Origin: an uncultured Alphaproteobacteria bacterium
GTDB taxonomy: Bacteria > Pseudomonadota > Alphaproteobacteria > RF32 > CAG-239
Assembly: GCA_934254925.1 (NCBI GenBank)
Contig: CAKQMD010000015.1
Location: forward strand, 1-38,489
Direction of reading: 5' to 3'
Length of the DNA stretch: 38,489 bases
The translations under genes were made by a program, and so were the position numbers. How positions within the stretch are numbered: position 1 is the first letter of the stretch; each line of letters opens with the position of its first letter. The notes below the pieces were generated by a model. That model was not told where the DNA came from. It saw nothing but the letters and a program-made list of their open reading frames with translations, and did no database searches. Below are positions 31,771 through 38,489 of the stretch, in pieces.

Positions 31771-32082
31771 CTATTTATCGATTACTTCACCGGATTTACG
31801 AGCAACACGCACTTTCTTTCCGTCAATTTCCTTGTAAGCGATTTTGGTAGCTTTTCCCTCTACCGCCAAAGCAACGTTGGAAACATGGATCGGCGCTTCT
31901 TTAGTAACAATTCCGCCCGGGGTCGTCTGGCTCGGCTTAGTATGTCTTTTAACCAAATTCACACCTTGCACCACCACTTTACCCTCTTTGGGCATAGCTT
32001 TTACTACTTCACCAGTTTTACCCTTGTCGTCGCCGGACAACACGATAACTTGGTCACCCTTTTTAATTTTCAATTTAGGCAT
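31771..32082 (-). CDS. rplX: 50S ribosomal protein L24
   Basis: L24 initiates 50S assembly at the 5' end of 23S rRNA. The KOW motif is in KIKKGDQVIVLSGDDKGKTG at residues 4-23, followed by VVQGVNLVKRHTKPSQTTPG. The length (103 residues) is normal. It starts 1 base after the rplN stop, which implies coupled translation. Confidence 0.97.
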   Translation of the reverse strand: MPKLKIKKGDQVIVLSGDDKGKTGEVVKAMPKEGKVVVQGVNLVKRHTKPSQTTPGGIVTKEAPIHVSNVALAVEGKATKIAYKEIDGKKVRVARKSGEVIDK

Positions 32083-32083
32083 A

Positions 32084-32452
32084 TTATAATACCTCCGGTG
32101 CTAATGAAATAATTTTCATAAATTTCTTTGCGCGCAGCTCTCTGGTAACCGGACCGAAGATACGGGTACCGATCGGTTCGCCGTCTTTGTTAATCAGGAC
32201 TGCGGCATTTTTGTCAAAACGGATAACGGATCCGTCCTTACGTCTGATGTCGGAAGCCGTGCGAACGATGACGGCTTTGTGAACATCGCCTTTTTTAACG
32301 CGACCCTTGGGAATCGCGTCCTTAATCGACACGACAATCACGTCGCCGATTGTGGCATGCATTCTCTTGGAACCACCAAGAACTTTAATGCACTGCACCT
32401 GACGTGCGCCGGAATTGTCGGCAACATCGAGGGTGGTTTGCATCTGAATCAT
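32084..32452 (-). CDS. rplN: 50S ribosomal protein L14
   Basis: L14 makes an intersubunit bridge and is the docking site of the silencing factor RsfS. The start MIQMQTTLDVADNSGARQVQ and the segment RTASDIRRKDGSVIRFDKNA are characteristic, and the end IFGPVTRELRAKKFMKIISL is conserved. The length (122 residues) is exactly typical. It lies between rpsQ and rplX. Confidence 0.97.
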   Translation of the reverse strand: MIQMQTTLDVADNSGARQVQCIKVLGGSKRMHATIGDVIVVSIKDAIPKGRVKKGDVHKAVIVRTASDIRRKDGSVIRFDKNAAVLINKDGEPIGTRIFGPVTRELRAKKFMKIISLAPEVL

Positions 32453-32469
32453 TTTTCTAATTCCTTCTC

Positions 32470-32706
32470 TTAGGCGTTATCAACGATTACAGTCCAGGTT
32501 TTGGTCTTGGAAATCGGGGCAGATTCTACGATTCTGACCACATCGCCGACTTTGAACTGATTATTTTCATCATGAGCAGCAAATTTTTTGCTCTTCTTGA
32601 CGATTTTCTTATAAACCGGATGCATGACCTGGCGCTCAACGCTGACCACAACGGTCTTATCCTGTTTATCACTAACAACAACCCCTTGAAGAATTCTCTT
32701 AGGCAT
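32470..32706 (-). CDS. rpsQ: 30S ribosomal protein S17
   Basis: S17 is a primary 16S-binding OB-fold protein. Conserved blocks are MPKRILQGVVVSDKQDKTVV, HPVYKKIVKKSKKFAAHDE, and FKVGDVVRIVESAPISKTK. The length is 78 residues. It starts 10 bases after rpmC and precedes rplN, as in the standard order. Confidence 0.96.
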   Translation of the reverse strand: MPKRILQGVVVSDKQDKTVVVSVERQVMHPVYKKIVKKSKKFAAHDENNQFKVGDVVRIVESAPISKTKTWTVIVDNA

Positions 32707-32716
32707 AGTCTTTCTC

Positions 32717-32914
32717 CTAACTATTCTTCTTGCGCTCGGAAATGAGCGTGTTGATTTTGGCTATTTCGCGACGGACTTTTCTTATTAACGCAGTATTTGC
32801 TAATTGTCCAGTAGATTGTTGAATGCGAAGGTTAAATTGTTCTTTTTTGTTTTCGAGCAATTTGGCTTCCAATTCGTCAATACTCATCGCTTTTAAATCT
32901 TTTAATTTTGCCAT
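32717..32914 (-). CDS. rpmC: 50S ribosomal protein L29
   Basis: L29 is a short helical protein at the tunnel exit, where trigger factor and SRP dock with L23. The 65-residue sequence shows LKDLKAMSIDELEAKLLENK and the conserved NTALIRKVRREIAKINTLI. Its ATG overlaps the rplP stop by 1 base (TAATG), so translation is coupled. Confidence 0.95.
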   Translation of the reverse strand: MAKLKDLKAMSIDELEAKLLENKKEQFNLRIQQSTGQLANTALIRKVRREIAKINTLISERKKNS

Positions 32915-33342
32915 TATGCTTCTCCTCGATCAGAATTCAGGCGTTTAACGAACTTGCTCTTTACCGGGAGCTTGGCAGCGCCGAGTGCAAAAGCCTGGCG
33001 AGCGGTCTCTTCATCCACACCTTCGATTTCAAACATAATGCGGCCCGGTTTCACTCTGGCTACCCAGAATTCCACGGAACCTTTACCTTTACCCATACGA
33101 ACTTCGGCCGGTTTGTCAGACACCGGAACGTCCGGGAAAATTCGGATCCATACTCTTCCGGCTCTCTTCATTTCACGGGTGATCGCACGACGGGCAGCCT
33201 CAATCTGGCGTGCCGTAATCCGATCCGGAGTCAGAGCCTTCAATCCATACGAACCGAAACTCAATTCTGAACCGCCTTTGGCCAGGCCGTGAATACGGCC
33301 CTTATGCTGCTTGCGGAACTTTAATCTTTTTGGACTTAACAT
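32914..33342 (-). CDS. rplP: 50S ribosomal protein L16
   Basis: L16 organises the A-site tRNA region of the 50S subunit. The N-terminus MLSPKRLKFRKQHKGRIHGL and the middle EAARRAITREMKRAGRVWIR plus EVRMGKGKGSVEFWVARVKP are diagnostic. The length (142 residues) is slightly above the usual ~137. It overlaps rpmC by 1 base and follows rpsC. Confidence 0.97.
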   Translation of the reverse strand: MLSPKRLKFRKQHKGRIHGLAKGGSELSFGSYGLKALTPDRITARQIEAARRAITREMKRAGRVWIRIFPDVPVSDKPAEVRMGKGKGSVEFWVARVKPGRIMFEIEGVDEETARQAFALGAAKLPVKSKFVKRLNSDRGEA

Positions 33343-33355
33343 TATTTTTTACCTT

Positions 33356-34024
33356 TTACTTTTGTTCAGCCAGCTTTTTGTCCTGAGCCATCGGATCATG
33401 AGCCATGATTTCGCCCTTATAGATCCAGACTTTTACGCCGCAGGCCCCATAAGTGGTATGAGCCGTAGAAGTTGCGTAGTCAATGTCTGCACGCAGCGTA
33501 TGCAAAGGAACGCGGCCTTCGCGGTAATATTCGGTACGGGCAATTTCAGCACCGCCCAAACGTCCCGAACAGCTGACCTTGATTCCTTCGGCGCCCAAGC
33601 GCAGAGCAGACTGCATCACCCGTTTCATCGCACGACGGAAAGCCACGCGGCGTTCCAACTGCTGAGCAACGCTGTCAGCAACCAACTGAGCATCCAATTC
33701 AGGTTTGCGAACTTCTAAAATGTTCAACTGAACTTCCGAAGCCGTCATCTTCTGAATCGCCGAACGCAAATTCTCAATATCCTGGCCTTTCTTGCCGATC
33801 ACCACACCCGGACGCGCCGAATGAATGGTGACGCGGGCTTTCTTTGCCGGACGTTCAATGACGATTTTGCTCACACCGGCCAATGCCAGTTTCTCTTTCA
33901 AGAATTCTTTAATTTTCAAATCCTCGTGCAGATAGTCAGCGTATTTTTCATCTGCATACCAGCGGGAGTCCCAAGTGCGGTTAACCCCTAAACGAAGACT
34001 TGTAGGATTTACTTTTTGTCCCAT
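33356..34024 (-). CDS. rpsC: 30S ribosomal protein S3
   Basis: S3 lines the mRNA entry channel. The start MGQKVNPTSLRLGVNRTWDS is diagnostic, the KH-type RNA-binding segment is around RPGVVIGKKGQDIENLRSAI (residues ~67-86), and the C-terminal domain has GRLGGAEIARTEYYREGRVP. The ATG at 34024 has AAGGAG upstream, giving 222 residues; a start at 34051 would lie inside the rplV end. Confidence 0.97.
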   Translation of the reverse strand: MGQKVNPTSLRLGVNRTWDSRWYADEKYADYLHEDLKIKEFLKEKLALAGVSKIVIERPAKKARVTIHSARPGVVIGKKGQDIENLRSAIQKMTASEVQLNILEVRKPELDAQLVADSVAQQLERRVAFRRAMKRVMQSALRLGAEGIKVSCSGRLGGAEIARTEYYREGRVPLHTLRADIDYATSTAHTTYGACGVKVWIYKGEIMAHDPMAQDKKLAEQK

Positions 34025-34028
34025 TAAC

Positions 34029-34403
34029 TTACTCCTTGCGCTCGGAAACAATGATAGTCAGATTGGAGAAAGGTTTTAAAACTCTTGCTCCTCTACCACG
34101 GCCTCTGGCGTGCATACGTTTCATAACCAAACCTTTTCCGGTATAAGCTTCTTTAACAAAGAGCTTATCAATGTTTAACTGATGGTTGTTTTCAGCATTG
34201 GCAATAGCCGACTTTAAAACACCCAAAGCCACTTTGGCAATTCTCTTCTTAGAAAAGGTAAGTTCAGCAACGGCGCTGGAAGCGCTCATTCCCCGAATAG
34301 ATTGTGCCACCAGGTTCAGTTTACGGGCAGAACTGCGAATAGAATTGCAAACGGCCAACGCCTCATTTGCTTCTACTCTTCTTGCATCTTTAGCTTTGCT
34401 CAT
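34029..34403 (-). CDS. rplV: 50S ribosomal protein L22
   Basis: L22 reaches into the nascent peptide tunnel with a beta-hairpin. Conserved parts are RSSARKLNLVAQSIRGMSAS and, in the hairpin tip region, VKEAYTGKGLVMKRMHARGR, followed by RGARVLKPFSNLTIIVSE. The length (124 residues) fits alphaproteobacterial L22. It starts 2 bases after rpsS and 4 bases separate its stop from rpsC. Confidence 0.96.
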   Translation of the reverse strand: MSKAKDARRVEANEALAVCNSIRSSARKLNLVAQSIRGMSASSAVAELTFSKKRIAKVALGVLKSAIANAENNHQLNIDKLFVKEAYTGKGLVMKRMHARGRGRGARVLKPFSNLTIIVSERKE

Positions 34404-34405
34404 AA

Positions 34406-34684
34406 TTAACCTCTCTTAGCTTTCTTATCTGCTGCGTGGCCGTAAAAAGTACGGGTCGGAGCAAATTCACCAAACTTGTGACCAACCATGTCCTCGGTAA
34501 CCAGGACCGGAATGAATTTGTGGCCGTTGTGAACGCCAAAAGTCAAACCGACAAACTGCGGCAACATGGTCGAACGACGAGACCAAATCTTAATCACTTC
34601 ATTACGGGTTGAAGATTTTGCTTTCTCAGCCTTCTTAAGAAGATAGCCATCAACGAAAGGGCCTTTCCAAACGGAACGTGTCAT
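34406..34684 (-). CDS. rpsS: 30S ribosomal protein S19
   Basis: S19 is in the 30S head and forms a complex with S13. The 92-residue sequence is typical: MTRSVWKGPFVDGYLLKKAE, IKIWSRRSTMLPQFVGLTFG and VTEDMVGHKFGEFAPTRTFY. It lies between rplB and rplV in standard S10-operon order. Confidence 0.97.
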   Translation of the reverse strand: MTRSVWKGPFVDGYLLKKAEKAKSSTRNEVIKIWSRRSTMLPQFVGLTFGVHNGHKFIPVLVTEDMVGHKFGEFAPTRTFYGHAADKKAKRG

Positions 34685-34696
34685 TAGCTTTTCTCC

Positions 34697-35533
34697 TTAT
34701 TTCTTTTTGTTTTCATGACGAGACCGCATAATAAACCGATCCGTCTTCTTGTTAGTACGAGTCTTGTAACCCTTGGTCGGCTTACCCCATGGCGTAACCG
34801 GATGACGGCCGCCGGAAGTGCGTCCTTCACCACCACCGTGCGGGTGATCAACCGGGTTCATCGCCACACCGCGGGAAACCGGACGGTTTCCGAGCCAACG
34901 ATTGCGGCCGGCCTTACCCAAAGACTTGTTCTGGTTGTCCGGGTTGGAAACGGCACCGACAGTCGCCAAGCATTCTTCACGAACCACGCGGAGCTCGCCG
35001 GAGCTCAGTTTCAGCTGGGCATAACCGGCGTCTTTACCCACCAATTGAGCATAACAGCCGGCAGAACGAACCAACTGGCCGCCTTTGCCCGCTCTCAGCT
35101 CGACATTGTGAATAATCGTACCGACCGGCATGTTCTTCAAGGGCATTGCGTTACCCGGCTTAATATCGGCTTTCTGGGCCGAAATAATCTTATCGCCGGC
35201 TTTCAGTCTCTGCGGAGCCAAAATATAAGCCTTTTCGCCGTCATCATAGCTGATCAAAGCAATAAATGCCGAACGGTTAGGATCATATTCGATTCTCTCG
35301 ACAGTAGCCTCGCTGTCAAATTTATTACGTCTGAAGTCAATAATCCGCAATTTGCGTTTATGACCGCCACCGATTCTGCGGCTGGTAACGTGACCGAAAT
35401 TGTCACGTCCGCCGGTTTTGGTCAGGCCGATAGTCAGAGATTTCTCCGGAGCGCCTTTGTAAAGTTCGCTTCTATCGACAATTACCAATTGGCGAATACC
35501 TGCAGATGTGGGCTTATATGTTTTCAATGCCAT
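34697..35533 (-). CDS. rplB: 50S ribosomal protein L2
   Basis: L2 is needed for subunit association and peptidyl-transferase activity. The 278-residue protein has the N-terminal KTYKPTSAGIRQLVIVDRSE, the OB-fold core and the C-terminal MNPVDHPHGGGEGRTSGGRH block with the conserved functional His. Spacing to rplW is 3 bases. A 488-codon open frame on the other strand across this region is a shadow. Confidence 0.98.
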   Translation of the reverse strand: MALKTYKPTSAGIRQLVIVDRSELYKGAPEKSLTIGLTKTGGRDNFGHVTSRRIGGGHKRKLRIIDFRRNKFDSEATVERIEYDPNRSAFIALISYDDGEKAYILAPQRLKAGDKIISAQKADIKPGNAMPLKNMPVGTIIHNVELRAGKGGQLVRSAGCYAQLVGKDAGYAQLKLSSGELRVVREECLATVGAVSNPDNQNKSLGKAGRNRWLGNRPVSRGVAMNPVDHPHGGGEGRTSGGRHPVTPWGKPTKGYKTRTNKKTDRFIMRSRHENKKK

Positions 35534-35536
35534 GTC

Positions 35537-35848
35537 TTATATTCCTGTTGTAACATCAATATTTTGGCCTTCGGCAAGGGTAACGACAGCTTTCTTATAA
35601 TCAGAACGCTGACCGACAAAACCCTTAAAGCGTTTTTGCTTGCCGAGCTGACGAATTGTATTAACTTTGTTGACCTTAACGTTAAAAATCGCTTCAACAG
35701 CCGCTTTAACATCGTCTTTGGTCGCAGACAAAGGAACCATAAAGGTAACCTTACCGGCCTCGGAAGAAACCATCGATTTCTCGGTGATGACCGGACGGGT
35801 AAGCGTGTCATACATCTTTGCGGTTATATTGTTTTTCGCTTTACTCAT
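35537..35848 (-). CDS. rplW: 50S ribosomal protein L23
   Basis: L23 is at the tunnel exit and is the main dock for trigger factor and SRP. Conserved parts are YDTLTRPVITEKSMVSSEAG, VPLSATKDDVKAAVEAIFNV and KVNTIRQLGKQKRFKGF. The length is 103 residues. Its ATG overlaps the rplD stop by 4 bases, implying coupled translation. Confidence 0.97.
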   Translation of the reverse strand: MSKAKNNITAKMYDTLTRPVITEKSMVSSEAGKVTFMVPLSATKDDVKAAVEAIFNVKVNKVNTIRQLGKQKRFKGFVGQRSDYKKAVVTLAEGQNIDVTTGI

Positions 35849-36465
35849 TTCAATCTAGCCTCCAAGCAATCAACTGCATCTTTGGTCAACACCAATTTGT
35901 CTTTTCTCAAGATGTCATACACGTTGGCGCCGATCGTCGGCAAAACGTCAACATTGACGATATTGCGCAACGCCAGTGCAAAGTTAATATCTACGTCTTT
36001 ACCGTCAATGATCAGGCAGTTTGTCAGACCGCAGGCAGCCAATTTGCTTTGCAAATCCTTTGTCTTGGGAGCCGACAGTTTAGCTTCATCAATAACGACC
36101 AGATTACCGGACTGTGCTTTGGCAGACAGTGCGGTCTTCAAACCAAGCTTACGGAATTTTTTGGTCAACTCGTGCGAATGATCGCGAACGACCGGACCAA
36201 AAACGATACCGCCCTTGCGGAACTGCGTTCCTTTACGGGAACCCTGACGGGCATTGCCGCTGCCTTTCTGCTTAAACGGCTTAGCCGGGGTCAAGGCAAC
36301 TTCCGAACGTCCCTTGGTTTTGTGATTGCCGGACTGCAGTCTGGCCAACTGCCAGTTGACAACCCGGTGCAAAATGTCGGCACGAACTTCCAGACCGTAA
36401 ATCGCGTCATTAAGCTCAATGCTTCCGACATTTTTGTTATCTAAATTTAAGATGTCCTGTTTCAT
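35845..36465 (-). CDS. rplD: 50S ribosomal protein L4
   Basis: L4 extends into the peptide tunnel and in E. coli autoregulates the S10 operon. The tunnel loop is recognisable: ALTPAKPFKQKGSGNARQGS, then RKGGIVFGPVVRDHSHELTK. The length (206 residues) is normal. No E. coli-like S10 leader was recognised upstream, so autoregulation is not implied. Confidence 0.97.
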   Translation of the reverse strand: MKQDILNLDNKNVGSIELNDAIYGLEVRADILHRVVNWQLARLQSGNHKTKGRSEVALTPAKPFKQKGSGNARQGSRKGTQFRKGGIVFGPVVRDHSHELTKKFRKLGLKTALSAKAQSGNLVVIDEAKLSAPKTKDLQSKLAACGLTNCLIIDGKDVDINFALALRNIVNVDVLPTIGANVYDILRKDKLVLTKDAVDCLEARLK

Positions 36466-36482
36466 ATCAACTTTCCTTCAAT

Positions 36483-37208
36483 TTATGCATTATCAGCTGC
36501 AACTTCGTCAGCTTTAACTGCAACAGGTTCATCAACTTTTTTCAAACCGGCAGGCATCGGCAACGAAACGGCGCTGGCTTTCTTCACGGCGTCAGTTACC
36601 CGAACCCAGGAGTTTTCGCTTCCCGGAACAGCACCCTTAACCATGATCACGCTGTTGTTGACATCGACGGCGACCACTTCCAGATTTTGAACGGTAACCC
36701 GCTCGTCACCCATATGGCCGGCCATTTTCTTGCCTTTAAACACCTTACCGGGATCTTGTCTTTGTCCTGTAGAACCATGAGAACGGTGAGAAATTGAAAC
36801 ACCGTGAGAAGCTTCCAGTCCGGCGAAGTTGTGGCGTTTCATAACACCGGCAAAACCCTTACCGATGGAAGTTCCGCAAACATCGACATACTGACCGGGA
36901 ACAAAATGTTCTACAGATAATTTGTCACCGACGGAAAGCAGGCAGTCTTCAGAAACTCTGAACTCGCCCAATTTCTTTTTCGGCTCAACCTTAGCTTTGG
37001 CAAAATGCCCTTTCAGAGCTTTGGAAACGTTCTTCACCTTAACCGCACCGGTTCCCAGCTGAACAGCCAGATAACCGTCGCGTTCTTTGGTTCTGACATC
37101 AACGACTTCCAGGTCCTCAACTCCCAAAACCGTTACCGGAACATGAGTTCCGTCGGCTTTGAAAATGCGGGACATTCCAAGCTTTTTCGCGATTAGACCC
37201 GTACGCAT
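36483..37208 (-). CDS. rplC: 50S ribosomal protein L3
   Basis: L3 initiates 50S assembly and reaches the peptidyl-transferase centre. Conserved blocks are GLIAKKLGMSRIFKADGTHV, the central GKGFAGVMKRHNFAGLEASH, and VFKGKKMAGHMGDERVTVQN. The C-terminal ~20 residues (EPVAVKADEVAADNA) form a low-complexity acidic tail; in total 241 residues. The 62-base gap after rpsJ holds two small adjacent hairpins (GGCTTGAAGCC and GACTGCAAGTC). Confidence 0.97.
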   Translation of the reverse strand: MRTGLIAKKLGMSRIFKADGTHVPVTVLGVEDLEVVDVRTKERDGYLAVQLGTGAVKVKNVSKALKGHFAKAKVEPKKKLGEFRVSEDCLLSVGDKLSVEHFVPGQYVDVCGTSIGKGFAGVMKRHNFAGLEASHGVSISHRSHGSTGQRQDPGKVFKGKKMAGHMGDERVTVQNLEVVAVDVNNSVIMVKGAVPGSENSWVRVTDAVKKASAVSLPMPAGLKKVDEPVAVKADEVAADNA

Positions 37209-37270
37209 TATTATTTTTTCCTTTTCTTAATAGGTTGACTTGCAGTCCAGGCTTCAAGCCAACATTAATT

Positions 37271-37582
37271 TTATAACTTAATTTCTACATTCACACCAGC
37301 TGCCAGATCAAGCTTCATCAAAGCGTCGACAGTCTGCGGTGTAGGATCTACGATATCGAGAAGTCTCTTGTGAGTCCGGATTTCAAACTGCTCACGAGAT
37401 TTTTTATCCACGTGCGGCGAGCGGTTCACCGTAAATTTCTCGATTCTGGTCGGCAGAGGAATGGGTCCTCTGACATTGGCCCCGGTTCTTTTGGCCGTAT
37501 GAACGATCTCTTTGGTCGAAAGATCAAGCAAACGGTGGTCAAAAGCCTTGAGGCGAATTCTGATATTTTGTGTTTCCATCAT
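37271..37582 (-). CDS. rpsJ: 30S ribosomal protein S10 (NusE)
   Basis: S10 is a 30S head protein and, as NusE, a partner of NusB and NusG in antitermination. The 103-residue protein shows IRIRLKAFDHRLLDLSTKEI, RTGANVRGPIPLPTRIEKFT and SREQFEIRTHKRLLDI. Two consecutive ATG codons (37582 and 37579) could start it. It is the first gene of the cluster; tuf, fusA, rpsG and rpsL, often just upstream in alphaproteobacteria, are not here. Confidence 0.97.
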   Translation of the reverse strand: MMETQNIRIRLKAFDHRLLDLSTKEIVHTAKRTGANVRGPIPLPTRIEKFTVNRSPHVDKKSREQFEIRTHKRLLDIVDPTPQTVDALMKLDLAAGVNVEIKL

Positions 37583-37742
37583 TTTTTTCAGTTACCTTAT
37601 AACTAAACGGCAAAAAACCAGCCATGCCAATCATTGCCATTTAAATGTTAAACTCGGCAAAACCAATCTAGCTTTGGCTCTGCGTTATGTTTTATATCTT
37701 TATTTTGGAAGAAAAACTAACCAAAACAACTATAGTGACGCC

Positions 37743-37771
37743 CTTGTAACATATTGAGTCCGATATTGCAA
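37743..37771 (-). promoter_or_regulatory. Candidate S10-operon promoter
   Basis: On the minus strand there is TTGCAA (37766-37771), a 17-base spacer and TACAAG (37743-37748), about 160 bases before rpsJ. Upstream of it are long A/T runs that could act as an UP element. The -10 box is only a 4/6 match. Confidence 0.35.
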
Positions 37772-38031
37772 GCAAAAAAATCAAAAAAAATAAACTTTTT
37801 TGCCCTCAAACCAAGACTCAGACTCTGGTTGCGCAGAGTTGACAAAATTTTCGCTATAAGGGTAAGAAAAACATAAATCCAAAACCGATTCGATATTTAA
37901 AGACTATTATTCTCTTATAAATTGATTTTTTATTCACAACAGAGTGCAATCATTTTATTTCGTTAGATTATGGAGTTATCGGCAAATTATATAAAAATCG
38001 TAGTGCCAGGGGTAGCATTTTCATTTTTTGG

Positions 38032-38059
38032 TTGCGTTTTGTCGCGGTTATGGTATAGT
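38032..38059 (+). promoter_or_regulatory. Candidate promoter of the ribbon-helix-helix gene
   Basis: TTGCGT (38032-38037), a 16-base spacer and TATAGT (38054-38059), with TG one base before the -10 (an extended -10). It lies about 60 bases before the ATG at 38118. Confidence 0.5.
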
Positions 38060-38117
38060 AAATTTCACTGTGGCAATCCATGGTAGCAAATTCTACAATC
38101 ATTATAAGAATTTATAA

Positions 38118-38411
38118 ATGAGCAAATTTATAAACAAAATAATTCACATCAATAACCGCAGAACATCCATGCGGTTATGCACCAAAGAATGGGCGGCAAT
38201 TGATGACATTTGCCAACGGGAATTAATCTCCAGAAACCATTTATTTGAATTAATCGAAAACAACAAAAGCGGTACATTTGGCTTAACCTACTCCATCAGG
38301 CTTTTCTCGCTGTTGTATTTTCAAAAGGCGGCCAAGTCGTCAAAGACAGCTCATGAGAAAGCGGACTTAACCAATATAGAACGCATTATTGAAGAAATTT
38401 CTCTTTTATAA
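38118..38411 (+). CDS. Ribbon-helix-helix domain protein (RHH_4-like)
   Basis: A 97-residue basic protein. Residues ~14-70 fit the RHH_4 type of ribbon-helix-helix domain: a strand with RRTSMRLCTKEWAAIDDICQ, a helix-turn region ELISRNHLFELIE, and TYSIRLFSLLYFQ as the last helix. Such proteins are small DNA-binding regulators in alphaproteobacteria, usually of unknown target. It is a single gene with its own terminator and no partner toxin visible before the window ends. The ribosome site is weak. Confidence 0.7.
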   Translation: MSKFINKIIHINNRRTSMRLCTKEWAAIDDICQRELISRNHLFELIENNKSGTFGLTYSIRLFSLLYFQKAAKSSKTAHEKADLTNIERIIEEISLL

Positions 38412-38426
38412 ATCCCCTCTCCGACA

Positions 38427-38461
38427 TAAAAAAAGGAGGCCTGTAAAGACCTCCTTTTTTG
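38427..38461. terminator. Bidirectional terminator after the ribbon-helix-helix gene
   Basis: The AAAAAAGGAGG and CCTCCTTTTTT arms (11 bp) enclose a ~10-base loop. The flanking A and T runs allow termination from either side. Nothing recognisable lies in the remaining 28 bases of the window. Confidence 0.85.
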
Positions 38462-38489
38462 TTTTACCTCAAAATCTTATTTCAAGATC

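Larger units (their letters stand above)
37583..38117. other. Non-coding region upstream of rpsJ
   Basis: These 535 bases are AT-rich and hold no credible gene or tRNA. They should contain the main S10-operon promoter (minus) and the promoter of the small ribbon-helix-helix gene (plus), both proposed separately. A TTGACA at about 37839 on the plus strand lacks a properly spaced -10 box. Confidence 0.6.

Noticed and set aside
34715..36181. A 488-codon open frame on the plus strand
   Set aside because: It is exactly antisense to rplB, rplW and rplD, whose protein sequences are unmistakable. It is a codon-bias shadow.
37583..38117. A search for tuf, fusA or a tRNA upstream of rpsJ
   Set aside because: No frame or cloverleaf was recognised; the stretch is AT-rich and non-coding.

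Overview
The window is a stretch of alphaproteobacterial chromosome. Evidence for this includes a maf-rng-yacG operon, FliX (a flagellar regulator known from alphaproteobacteria), a DksA with the reduced-cysteine zinc-finger region usual in alphaproteobacteria, CarD, alphaproteobacterial-type flagellin ends, and an S10-spc-alpha ribosomal cluster. I infer an uncultured, possibly host-associated Rhodospirillales-like lineage, but no rRNA gene is present to confirm this. No tRNA, rRNA, CRISPR array or insertion sequence was recognised.

Layout. Bases 1-1389 are the 3' part of a flagellin gene cut by the window edge. Bases 1386-5000 carry leftward genes: maf-rng-yacG, dksA, and a prepilin-like gene followed by fliX. 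Bases 5165-16563 hold an outer-membrane barrel protein, a BaiN/HI0933-type flavoprotein, several small exported proteins and lipoproteins, a HAD hydrolase, a TolC-like/SPOR lipoprotein, a Gfo/Idh/MocA dehydrogenase with truA, a broken flagellin gene, recX, hslO and apaG. Bases 16734-21766 hold carD, a large cysteine-rich exported protein, an unknown leftward gene, and a complete 609-residue flagellin.

From 37582 down to 21827 the minus strand carries the ribosomal protein cluster: rpsJ rplC rplD rplW rplB rpsS rplV rpsC rplP rpmC rpsQ rplN rplX rplE rpsN rpsH rplF rplR rpsE rpmD rplO, then secY adk, then rpsM rpsK rpoA, then rplQ. Two breaks interrupt it. Between rplO and secY lie about 1.1 kb with a strong bidirectional terminator, a decayed methyltransferase gene on the opposite strand and a highly structured leader. 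Between rpoA and rplQ lie about 0.8 kb of pyrimidine-rich, internally repeated DNA. A consensus promoter (TTGACA-N16-TATAAT) restarts transcription before rpsM. Beyond rpsJ there is a 535-base non-coding stretch and a small ribbon-helix-helix gene.

The most distinctive theme is the flagellin family. Two copies have nearly identical ends but a long, divergent central insert that reads like a parallel beta-helix (pectate-lyase-like) domain. A third copy is a pseudogene that keeps the same upstream promoter block. All three lie tail-to-tail with leftward housekeeping genes. This could be a surface-filament diversification system with dispersed donor copies, which is inference.
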